From Ascaris suum (lineage: Eukaryota > Nematoda > Chromadorea > Rhabditida > Ascarididae): a stretch of 64,000 nt of DNA. Below the pieces are notes generated by a model. That model was not told the origin of the DNA. It did no database searches and worked only from the letters and a program-made list of their open reading frames with translations. The position numbers and the translations under genes are program-made. Within the stretch, counting starts at the first letter, position 1. Every line of letters begins with the position of its first letter. This document shows positions 34,102-45,501 of the stretch, piece after piece. The stretch lies in NCBI GenBank assembly GCA_013433145.1, contig CM024186.1, positions 6,452,001-6,516,000 on the forward strand, given 5' to 3'.

Positions 34102-37100
34102 AGTAAAACGATGATATTTAGAGGTACAGCCCAAAAAATGAGCTTTTCACTTCCAAGATTCCAGTAATTTTCAGAAGCAATTATTCCAGAAGAAAAAAAC
34201 GGATGAGAGAGAGGTAAAAAAGATTTCTGCATTTGTAGGTTCATAAGGTAGAGCTCGACTTCAGCAGCTTTGAAAGCCTAATCTCATAACTCTCTAAAAC
34301 GCTCTAAAACCATGGAAGATCGGTGGCAGAAACTCGTTAATTTGCATAATATAGCAGGATCAAGACCGAAGGGAAAAACAAGTACACTATCTGATATGAC
34401 ATATAACACCGCTTTTCGTAAAGGTTAGGGTGGAAAATATGAGGGCAAAGAATGGGCTTTGAGGTGGGCAGGAAAGAACAGGTATAATGCTTTTCAAGGA
34501 AGGCCTTTCGAGTCCTATAAAAGGATGAGGTGTTATACTCTCCCAAAGGCAAATACTTGAGGAAACATTTAGCTAGTGAACCAGATTTCCGAAAAAAAGA
34601 CACCGCATGATGTGATACTAACCGGACTCTGGAGACGCTAGAAAGTTGATTAACAAGAAATCGTCAATGAATATAGTTTCGGCGACCGTAATTCAATAAC
34701 AGTATGGCCGTTGCGGTAATTAAAATAGTTGTTCCCTTTAGGCATTTCTTAGAAATTAAAAACTATGGCACTGCATCCCACTGCCCGCTGATTGCTTGCA
34801 GCTAGTTAACGGCGCACTTCCACTCCCCTCCTCCTTCCCTTCTCTGCACTGTATTTTGCACACTCGCATCCCGTATCTCGAGACCATCCCAACTTTAGAT
34901 CTCGCTGAATTTTAGAGGGCTGAAGTCTTAAAAGATGCAAAGAACCGGATACAAGGAGAATCGCGTATTTTATCGAAACATAGGACCAAGTCGAATTTAA
35001 GCCGGCGATATTCCAACGATCCCAAACATCTTCGTTTTCGCGTCATAATCGAGTTGATGAGGGCCAAGGCAGACATTATAGAATGCGACAGAAGTGAGGT
35101 AATTATGGACATTTTTAAGCATTGCAGTGAAGGAAACAAAATAAGGAAACTATATGGGTAGTACGATATTTCAGGATAGAACGAGATATTCAAATGAAAC
35201 TTTGCGGTTAGTGTTCAAGACAACTAGGCTGCAACACATAAAGGATGCAATTTGCACAACGGATTATTTCTTCGCAATGGAAGCACTCCAACTACTGTCC
35301 AATTATACGCATTATTATTGCAGTCCAATGAGATCCTTTCAATAAGAAACAATCAGGAACCAACTGAATGTATTCAAACAACTTTTTACATGCATCGCTC
35401 GCAAGCGACCGTTTCCTGGTCTTTTATACTTGAATTATAGTAAATATATCTCCGGTACTAAACCATTCAAGTTACGGACGTGATGAGCTCGATTTCATTT
35501 TATGTCATCAAATTATCAATACTTTTGCAAGACTCCTTTCAAAAACATGTTTGACCTTCCTCCCATGTGGCTACATACATCAACTAATTTGTAAGGTATT
35601 GAAATTAAATTCAGTATAGGACATTTTATCGTGTTCTTTCGTTCTTTTCTGGAACATTTCTCTAATTGAGCAATGTGCTCGCCTCAGATCTGTCAGTTTT
35701 TATTCGCTGGCTCCAAGCTTACGGCCTCTGCGAAAACTGCAGTCTCCATATCGTTTCAACGATTTCTTCGCGACCAATCTCATGAATTTTTTGACGACTC
35801 AATATGCGTCTTTCAGTATTTATACTTATGATATACCATTCAATAAAGATTTTATATCCTAGAAAATTGTCAAAGTTCCTGATTCTAGTACTAGTGTTTC
35901 CCCATGCACAAACATGAAGTTGCCCAACACATCTACACAAAGCAAGAGACCACTATGGTTGATGCTCGCAAACAACTCAGGCACTACTAACAATTTTCCC
36001 GATACAAACATATAATAAAAACGAATCCACAATTTCAAACTACATTCGCAGTTACGTCGCTCGATTGGTCGAACATCACAACGTCACACGCGGAAGAATC
36101 ACAATTTCAAATTTATGAGCGTTTCGAAATATTCGTTTTAAGAAATCATCTATTTAAAATTCGACTAATTTCTGGCTCACTTTGCAACTTCCTTTAATGG
36201 GTCGAAATTTGAGCATTTAAAAATACAATTATTGAATACGGAAGGGTCTCCGTATGTTAGCAATAGCATAATGAATAGAATGGTTATTACTGGATATTAC
36301 GCCAAACAATGAATTGTATTGTAGAGATAATGAAGCGAGTAAAGTGTTATTGAAGAAAGGATGGGAAAATTATTGTAAGCAGAAAAAGGCGAAAAAGTTT
36401 AGTCGATCGTCGAGGAAAAGCATCGAAGCAAATGTTGGACTGAGGAAACAAACTGCAAGAGTGAAAAACGAATTTGATGCATTCGGCAATGAATTAATTG
36501 AGCTGAGTCCATATTGATCCACCAAGTATGCTTAGGCGTTTTTTCTTTTTGCAAGCTTTTCCCTTATAGTTTCTTAATATTTCAATTATTTGATGACATC
36601 CTTTTCAACAACATTTCCTTTTATTTTACGCACACTCGCATCTTTATATACCCGCATCTACGAGCCGTTCTAATGCAGTAGCTTTCCTAAAGTAACTGAT
36701 AACTTCATCTTATAAATTTAACCATTTTTCCACGAACATTTTATCGTACTTAGCTCCAGCTAACTAATATCTGAAGTAAGTACAAATAACTTTATGTTTT
36801 CTGTGTAATGATCATCTCATAAATGATCTACCACACGAATTCTTTCTGCAAGTAGTTGAAAAAGTGCGGCTCATGTGCTTTGCATTTGTATTTTGGTCAC
36901 TTCTCCTACAGCGTTTTCTTGTGGTATTCAGCTGTGCTTCGCAATGGAATAAAAGGAAAAACATGCCACGACTGTTGGGGCGATAAGCGCTTCTTCATTT
37001 CGAAGTGTGTTGCATAATAAAGCATGAAAACATCTAACTGTTAATAACTCGCAGAAAACACGATGAACCACAATAAAGTTGAAGATAAGAAGAGGATAGG

Positions 37101-40100
37101 AAGTAGACCCATACCGGTCGAATACTATTGCCTTAATTTTTATGCTTCGCGAACTGATTGAAAGTATCAGAAAGACAGACAGACCCTATATAAATAAACA
37201 CGTAGATAGAGGCATCACCTCGCCGTAATGCGCTTTCGCAGTTTCCGGATGCGCACAACAGTTACTGCCGTTCATTTGTGCGATAATGGAATCAGCGCCA
37301 AACTGCTATGCAAATCTGAGTTCAAATAAATAGCTGTTCGAGATCCTCGGAGAGAGGTTTTATATCAATTTTTCTTGATTCTTCCAATTCTTTACACAAA
37401 TTCCCGTATATAAACAGATGCGTCAGTTTTGATTCGTGCTTTAAAGGTACTGCTGAGTTCGCTAGATAAGCCTCATTTACTCATCAGCTTTTTCTGTTGT
37501 TTTGTCTCGTTATGTTTGTGTTATGTATTTGTCTCATTACGCATTCATTCTCTTTGTCATATTGATGAACATTTCTTTAGATGAAATAAACTCCGTTGTC
37601 GAGTGTCCTCCAAATCATTTCTACCTATGGATGTCTACGCATTTAGTGGCAGAAGTTATTAATGTATATGCATGGCAAAAGTGAGAAGAACGTCCGCCAA
37701 AATCCGAACAAAACATCTTCCATCACATCTGGAATGATTTTGTTTACCGTTCAACGAAACAAAATAGAACATTCTACTTCCATTCTTTTTTCTGCACTCG
37801 TGCGCACCTCTCTAAGAACGGATCGATTCCTTCCACCTACTTGTCCATCTCCTTTCTATCCAAGAACCTCTTTCTGCAGTTCTGATGCTCGCTTTTAGTT
37901 TCTCTTTCTCCTCCTCCCACTCCAGTTTTCCGATCTTGTTAGAATGAATGAAGAAGACGAAAGCAACCCTAGCTGTCACAATTACCAAATCTACTGTATC
38001 GGAAAATCTCAGCAGCCTTTCACTTTGCTGCAAGGCCTGCCATCGGCTGAGATCTGCCTTTCTTTCTATTTTCTATAAATCAGTTGACCAATATTTGCAT
38101 ACTGAATTAAACTTCACTGTGCCAGTTCGCATACGCGGTTGTTGCGCTACAGAATCTGAATTTTTAATAAGTTTCTAGTCAGTAAATTTTGCTCAAAGGG
38201 CATCATGGCAACACCATACCCGTTTGCACATGTTGTGTGTGTGCCCATAAATCCAACAGAAATTTGGGACAGTCTCAAGTCTAGAGTTAGAGCAGTGAAA
38301 TTTGATGGGTATTACTGCACCACAGGACGACTGCTATGCCGAGTTCGATTTCGAATACTACTCCCTTATTTGAGACACTCTTATAGACGCCATGCAAGTT
38401 GCAACTCAATTTCTTTTGATATCCAGTATGATGCACTCTTCAAAACAATTTTCAGTAAAGATTATTTCATGCAGTCAGTGGAGAAGAGAAGAGCATATAG
38501 GAGTTGTTTGAGTTTTCTTTTAGAATAAGAAGGATTCGGCCCGATTCAGAGAAATTAACAAGTGACACCCTTGTTGAAGGCATCCTAACGGCCTGGGCTG
38601 ACATTATTTTAGCCGCTGACAGCACCTTCGAGAATATGACTAAAATTGCATATTGCATCAGCCTAGCTAGCATATAGTGAACAACGTAGATTGTTCGATT
38701 GGGCATTTTACAGTCTTGTAATTGTATTTGACAGCATCCATAAAGCTGTTTCAATCCTCTGTTTTTTTAACGCGTAAATTTGGATACGGTCACTAAATTT
38801 TCCAGGTTGCCAGCGGAAAAATTTGAAAATTTTTTTGCTGCTTTTTCATCGCGATGAATTGGAAAATGGAAGTCGAATATAATCGGTGGCTTCAACAATG
38901 AAGATAGCTCACGCATTCTCACCTCTTTGAATAGAGGCGATGAATTTCTGCATAAACTCATTGAGGTGCTTCAAAAATAATGATAATAAAAAACTTTCAA
39001 CTTACACTCTTCAATGATAGCCGTTTGTGTACGCAAAATACGAATAATATTTACTAAAACTGATTCACTGAGCGCATAAATATTTATATCTCAAAGCCTA
39101 TGCAACGTTTCGTACCTTTAGCCAATTCCTTTAAAAAAGCATTTTTCATTGTCGCGTTCATATGTGAAGCCGCATTTCGAATACGTTAATGCTGCTTCGT
39201 CAGCATAGTCAAAAAGCCTTAACGCGTCGTTAATGCAATATAAAATTGTTTTCGTTCGCGCAATATGAGACAGCATAGGTTTGCTTGCATTTCCTTGTTT
39301 GCTCATAGAAGGAAAAAATTTCGTAGGGTGAAAATTGGTGAAGATTACTTCAAAAATATCATTTCTATACAAGGTAGAAAACGTGGAAACGCAAGCGACA
39401 ATTCATTCGAAACGTCACATAACTGTCGAAAACACAATCGAATTTGCAACAGCTCTTCTGATTCCGGATGTTCTCGCTCGTAGAATGGTTATAATTACCT
39501 ATAGTTCTTTTTTTGTGAAAACAATCCAACTGGTAACATATTTGTTGCACTTCAATAATGGTGTTAGCTGTTCATAATCCAACGGTGTGTTTGCTTGTGA
39601 TATAACAAAAGCTTATTCCGAAAATCATGCATCGACCGCAATGAATTCATCGAAAACAACCATACCTTCTCACAATCCACGCAAAAAGAACGAACACAAG
39701 TTGAGGGTATTTAAGATTCTACTGTACTGCTCTAAGATCGCACTTCCTATTTCCAAACGTATATCAATACAGTTCTTCTCAGGGATGAGAGGAGTTGGGG
39801 AGTTGGGAAGGGGGGGGGGATTGTTTTGAATTACTTAGACTGGGAAATTGCAAGTGGAAAAAGCTCACTACAATGAAGGGCGCTGGTTTGGCGATGAATA
39901 GGAGAAATAAAAGGCGCTCATCAAGCGAGCACACGTCTATCTTTATGTCTTATTTGTAGCGTTCACCAAGCCAAAGTAACTGACGTTTGCAATCAGTTCG
40001 TATGATTCCATTAACACTATATGAATTGTTTTGAAACAAAATGTTATGAAATTTATATCTGCTCGATTTTTACCAAAGACGGCCTTAAACTGGCTGGAGC

Positions 40101-40736
40101 TCTTCGAGGAAAATCAATACACTGACCATCATCAATGATCATAAACCTCACATCGTTGTAAACATAGAGATTCATAGGAATGGAATTAAACAGAAAAATT
40201 CCTTTGATGAAATGAAAAGAGACAAACTATTGTGAATTCTCGGTTGTTTTATGTTGCTCGCGCTTAATCGGTTCAAACCGGGGTTTCTTATGTCCTCCTT
40301 TTGACCATCAGAGTCTTGAGAACATTCCTCTTGTTCATGTAGATTTTCAATTGTGTTGTTTAGATTTGAAATGCGTCAAAGATTTCGAATGTGAAAAGAA
40401 ACTTGGAATGCAGGAAAGTTACTTGTTCGTGAGCGGCCAGAGATCTGATTTAATATAAGTGGTGTTAAATCTTATCATCACAGAATTCAGAAGCACAATA
40501 ACTTTGTCTAGCATAGCCAAAGTCGAAAATATCAGCACTCGGTCAGGAAGGCAGCTGAAGTTAGCGACTCGACAATACATCTGGCAGCTTTTGACATCAT
40601 ATCAGCTAAGAATACAGCAAAATGTGCAACAAAGGGACTGCAAGACAATTCAAGCGGAACAGACTCCAGCGCAACATCGTCATAATGACTAGAAAAGCGT
40701 AACTTCGTTCTGTTCGCAAGCTTTTCTGCGACCAGT
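34096..40736. other. no supported gene; AT-rich DNA
   Basis: Many short open frames on both strands, none with a recognised domain. The more coding-like ones are 36314-36517 (+, Lys-rich), 35719-35940 (-), 38205-38528 (+) and 38467-38754 (-, with VLSAAKIMSAQAVRMPSTRV after a possible acceptor). A 10-base G run sits near 39810. Confidence 0.4.
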
Positions 40737-40937
40737 TCATCCAATCAATGCGACTGCAAAGCGCATATAAGTGTGCTGGTCGCTCTTTCCTTCTAGTTTC
40801 CTCTGATCGTAATTCAAGTGTTTATAGCCGCGACCGCTTGCCAGAAACCAACGTCAATAGCAGGTTCAAAGAATCTGAATTGAAACTGAACATAAATTGA
40901 ACACAAAGTTGTGCCTGAGAACAGCTCTTTTTCGTGC

Positions 40938-41113
40938 AAATGACTTTCCTGTAGACAGTACAGCACATGGGTTGCGCTGAACAGTTAGTGAACTTAAGCA
41001 CCATATACATCCACGATTCAAGATCATCTCGCCTATGTTGTTCCCTCGACCGATGATAATAAGGCGATGCAAGGCGGATGGTCCCCAGAAATCTGACTAG
41101 CTTTATCGGCAAC
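40938..41113 (-). pseudogene. CK1/TTBK-like protein kinase fragment (left arm)
   Basis: This is the exact inverted counterpart of 45125-45300. Both arms therefore carry the same kinase relic in opposite orientation. Confidence 0.7.
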
Positions 41114-41439
41114 CTAAACATGCAGTTTGCAGCAAAAAATTCTAGAATAAATTAACATACATGGTACAGCGTCGCTTAAAATATTTCTCACAGTAACAAA
41201 AGGGCAAAAAGGCAAAAAGAATGAGCTAGAAATAAGAAAGCCGCTAATGAGATACAATCGTGTTCCTATCTTCCTTAGGATGTCGCCGTCATCGCGTTCA
41301 TCATCATTCGCAGTGCGTTTTTGCATAAGTTGCAAAATCGCTCCGAAACAATCTTTACATGAGGGTGTAAGAAGCTTTAATATTAAGATGATGTAGTTAT
41401 ATGTGCAAACATATGGGCTATATTCACGCATAACTGCAG

Positions 41440-41584
41440 ACGCCCAAGAGCTGGAGCAACTGGGCCAGCGGAAAGGCTACCTCGGAAAAAAGTGGCGAAA
41501 AGGCAGCTGGATTTCTCCCCTGCCGACATAGCAGCATTGCCTGCTCACTTCGCAGCCGAATTGGTGCCCGGAACAATAAGATCT
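41440..41584 (+). CDS. exon-like block in the left arm, unknown family
   Basis: An acceptor (ACTGCAG) and a strong donor (GTAAGTAT) bound 145 bases open for 48 codons, including DFSPADIAALPAHFAAELVP. Codon use and splice sites look genuine, but I do not recognise the protein. It runs opposite to the kinase fragment in the same arm. Confidence 0.35.
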
Positions 41585-42191
41585 GTAAGTATTTTTTTAG
41601 ATTTCAAGTTTCAGGCTACAATTTTTTTCAGGCAAGTTTTCAAGCTACAATTTGAAATATTTCGAGTCTTCGCGTTTGAAACACTTGGAAATGTCAGGAA
41701 TTCAGAACCGAATGGTTATCGCATTGCTAGTCTAGTACCTTGTTATTCTCTATTCTTTCCTACGCTGCATTCACATGCTGCAATACTGCAAATTCGCCTG
41801 TTGCCTTTTAACGGCGATCCGTAAGCTCGTTCCCATCCGGATGCGAAATGATATGAGGTGAGTACTCAGGTTTTTTTTTTCAATTAGCCGGGGAACAGGT
41901 GTGGAGCCTTGTAGGGAAACTAAACAAGATAATGTCTGCAAATAATAAAGAGGTGGGAGCCCAGAAGTTTTCATATGTGGTGTGATGGTTCAACCAGACT
42001 CGAGAATTTTCAAGAAGTTTTCGATGGTCGTTCGACTCGAGATTGGGGGTTTCCAGAGGATTTGCAGAAATATCCTGGAAGTTGGAATGTCTCGAGGCGA
42101 AATTTCGACGCTGCCTAACTTGATATCGATGACTGTTGTTCCCTAATGAGGCGCCCACGTTTCCGGTGTCTCTACTGATTGCTGGCTGATT

Positions 42192-44047
42192 ATCAACAAG
42201 GTCTGCACTCTACTTCCTGTCGCATCTAGGTTCTCTTCTTTTGATGTCCTTCTACTTCAGTTGAGTCATGATTGAATTGTCTGTTCGTCTGATTGTTGGT
42301 ACCCTTGAAATCAGTTTCCATCTTGGCTGTCATTCTCCTATGCGAGTTGTGTTCGGTGATTTCGCAAGGTCGCCGTCAATCGGCAGTCCGCATCAGCAAG
42401 AGAACATATTCCCTCGCAGGGCCAGTGCGCCATCTCCGGAAGGGTAAACAACGTTGGTCAGTGGCCGTTCCTAACTTTTCCTCATGTTATTATTGCATTC
42501 CACTGCTTCGATTAACCGACTGTAGCGATTAGAAAGGTGCACCGGAGGTGAATGTTCCATGTAGTTGTAAAGTTGTACTCTCTGTTTTTTTTGCGCGTTT
42601 TTTGTAGGCTTTTGCAAAAAGCGCGTAATGGGCGACAGTGCGGTGATGTAAGTATGTATTCCTGCTAATGTGTCCTGATGTTCGGTCTATTTTTATCTTT
42701 GAGATTACCGGGGCTCGATTCACGATATTATATCCTTCATTACAGGGACGCCTCTCAAAAATCACCTCTTTGCTCAGGGTGACTGATCGTTGCATCAAGT
42801 ATTGGTGATGAGGAACGCATGAAATTTGCAGATCGTAAAATAAGTATTGTTGCAAATCACTGATAAAATCAAGTAAAATTTGATTTTGTAAGAAATGGGA
42901 TGAAGCGCATTGTAGGTATTGTTTCATTGTTCTCCATGTATTATTGCATGCGGTAACCTCCGGGGATAAATCCTGTCATAATCTAGTGCTTCTTAAAATT
43001 ACATGTTGTGTTGCAAGGTATTTGAAGTGCTTACTTCCCTATTATAATGATAACGAGATTTCGAGGCATTTTTGCTGTGTAATGCAAATTGTTGAATGTC
43101 TACTGTATGTAATCTCTTTAAATGATCGTATTTACCATTGTCCTAACTATTCAATTTGGTGTTTTTAATCTTTGACTCAAAAAAGCCCACACTTTCTCAG
43201 GCTTTTCCAAAAGACCGCAAGTTTCGTGGCTGGACGGTATGAAATATACAATATTTTCTGGTAAAAGTGCTGAAGCAGCTCTTTGCACCTCATAATGAGG
43301 AGATATGAGATTTTCAACCATATTCCTTTGGCCAAGAAAGCATCAGTTCAGTCCTATCTGTCCGCTAAACTTTTCAGTGAATATGCTAGAAATTCTATTT
43401 TAGGTACGTGAAAAAAATTTTTTTTTGCATTCATCTTTTGGCCTAAAGCAACTAGGCTTTAGTAGAAGTTACCTGGCAAATTAGCTCAAAAAACCGTTAT
43501 CTCTTGCTTCCTTTTACGTTGACCGTGCCATCGAGAGTTGTTCACAACGTCTGATATTCGTGAATGTAAAAACGTCTGTGAAATAGGTGATACTTCTTCC
43601 AATAATTACGAAAAAATGAAGGAAAGCATAAATATTTAGAAACTGAGCGCTCACATTTGCTTGAATAAAATGACTAAGGAAAATAAAAGGCGTACTAAGG
43701 TGGGTTTTCTTGCAAATGACAGTCACGTTTCTGTTGTGGAAGTTACGCTTCGAATTTACCACAAACAAACTACAGTTCATGTGTATGCAGAGATTCTTGA
43801 CTCTTCTAAATCCCATTCTGTGGAGGTCGGTTTCCTTATACCATTTAGATTATCGCCTATATCATTTGAATGCGGCGTAGGTAGAAACTTTGGACCTCCT
43901 TCAACTCAGAGGTGATCCTTCAAATGTGGACGCAAAAGATTTAAGGTAATACTCTGTTTTTGGCAGTATCGGCACGATCGAATGCCGAAATAAATGACGG
44001 TGTCTTTGACTGATTGGCTTTACCGTACCAATAACAAGTTAGTAGAA
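42192..44047. other. spacer of the inverted duplication
   Basis: 1856 bp of single-copy-looking AT-rich DNA. One exon-like segment with a hydrophobic leader lies at 42315-42443. An open frame starting at 43994 crosses into the right arm. Confidence 0.7.
42315..42443 (+). CDS. exon-like segment with hydrophobic leader and basic cleavage-type sites
   Basis: Bounded by GAAATCAG and GTAAAC. The frame reads SILAVILLCELCSVISQG and then RRQSAVRISKRTYSLAG, with GRR, SKR and RKG basic pairs. A signal-peptide-like segment followed by dibasic sites resembles a secreted peptide precursor, but no start exon was found. An in-frame stop just upstream means it must be an internal exon if real. Confidence 0.3.
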
Positions 44048-44653
44048 AATCAGCCAGCAATCAGTAGAGACACCGGAAACGTGGGCGCCTCATTAGGGAA
44101 CAACAGTCATCGATATCAAGTTAGGCAGCGTCGAAATTTCGCCTCGAGACATTCCAACTTCCAGGATATTTCTGCAAATCCTCTGGAAACCCCCAATCTC
44201 GAGTCGAACGACCATCGAAAACTTCTTGAAAATTCTCGAGTCTGGTTGAACCATCACACCACATATGAAAACTTCTGGGCTCCCACCTCTTTATTATTTG
44301 CAGACATTATCTTGTTTAGTTTCCCTACAAGGCTCCACACCTGTTCCCCGGCTAATTGAAAAAAAAACCTGAGTACTCACCTCATATCATTTCGCATCCG
44401 GATGGGAACGAGCTTACGGATCGCCGTTAAAAGGCAACAGGCGAATTTGCAGTATTGCAGCATGTGAATGCAGCGTAGGAAAGAATAGAGAATAACAAGG
44501 TACTAGACTAGCAATGCGATAACCATTCGGTTCTGAATTCCTGACATTTCCAAGTGTTTCAAACGCGAAGACTCGAAATATTTCAAATTGTAGCTTGAAA
44601 ACTTGCCTGAAAAAAATTGTAGCCTGAAACTTGAAATCTAAAAAAATACTTAC

Positions 44654-44798
44654 AGATCTTATTGTTCCGGGCACCAATTCGGCTGCGAAGTGAGCAGGCA
44701 ATGCTGCTATGTCGGCAGGGGAGAAATCCAGCTGCCTTTTCGCCACTTTTTTCCGAGGTAGCCTTTCCGCTGGCCCAGTTGCTCCAGCTCTTGGGCGT
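44654..44798 (-). CDS. exon-like block in the right arm, unknown family
   Basis: Inverted identical copy of the block at 41440-41584, with the same splice sites. Confidence 0.35.
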
Positions 44799-45124
44799 CT
44801 GCAGTTATGCGTGAATATAGCCCATATGTTTGCACATATAACTACATCATCTTAATATTAAAGCTTCTTACACCCTCATGTAAAGATTGTTTCGGAGCGA
44901 TTTTGCAACTTATGCAAAAACGCACTGCGAATGATGATGAACGCGATGACGGCGACATCCTAAGGAAGATAGGAACACGATTGTATCTCATTAGCGGCTT
45001 TCTTATTTCTAGCTCATTCTTTTTGCCTTTTTGCCCTTTTGTTACTGTGAGAAATATTTTAAGCGACGCTGTACCATGTATGTTAATTTATTCTAGAATT
45101 TTTTGCTGCAAACTGCATGTTTAG

Positions 45125-45300
45125 GTTGCCGATAAAGCTAGTCAGATTTCTGGGGACCATCCGCCTTGCATCGCCTTATTATCATCGGTCGAGGGAACAA
45201 CATAGGCGAGATGATCTTGAATCGTGGATGTATATGGTGCTTAAGTTCACTAACTGTTCAGCGCAACCCATGTGCTGTACTGTCTACAGGAAAGTCATTT
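45125..45300 (+). pseudogene. CK1/TTBK-like protein kinase fragment (right arm)
   Basis: After a TGTTTAG acceptor the frame reads FLGTIRLASPYYHRSREQHR, then DDLESWMYMVLKFTNC. This matches the casein-kinase-1/tau-tubulin-kinase signature of nematodes (F.GT.RYAS...H...EQ.R.DDLESW.Y...EF), covering kinase subdomains VIII-IX. The Leu-Pro-Trp motif that normally follows is scrambled (AQPMCC), and neither the HRD catalytic loop nor DFG is found nearby. It is a truncated copy rather than a working kinase. Confidence 0.7.
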
Positions 45301-45501
45301 GCACGAAAAAGAGCTGTTCTCAGGCACAACTTTGTGTTCAATTTATGTTCAGTTTCAATTCAGATTCTTTGAACCTGCTATTGACGTTGGTTTCTGGCAA
45401 GCGGTCGCGGCTATAAACACTTGAATTACGATCAGAGGAAACTAGAAGGAAAGAGCGACTAGCACACTTATATGCGCTTTGCAGTCGTACTGATTGGATG
45501 A

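Larger units (their letters stand above)
40737..42191 (+). repeat. left arm of a 1.45-kb inverted duplication
   Basis: The reverse complement matches 44048-45501 along its full length, position x pairing with 86238 or 86239 minus x. Visible differences are three substitutions within about 40 bases of the outer end and one base in a poly-T run at 41871-41880. The arm contains - strand CK1-like kinase sequence and a + strand exon-like block. Confidence 0.95.
44048..45501 (-). repeat. right arm of the 1.45-kb inverted duplication
   Basis: It mirrors 40737-42191 at over 99% identity. Sequence beyond both inner and outer edges is unrelated, so edges are sharp. I see no target-site duplication. 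Confidence 0.95.

Noticed and set aside
38205..38528. Frame with NPTEIWDSLKSRV, suggestive of a Tc1/mariner transposase C-terminus
   Set aside because: The similarity is a few residues only; no DD(E/D) motifs or terminal inverted repeats were found nearby.
40250..40300. GGTTCAAACC motif suggestive of a tRNA T-arm
   Set aside because: No A-box or acceptor stem at tRNA spacing.
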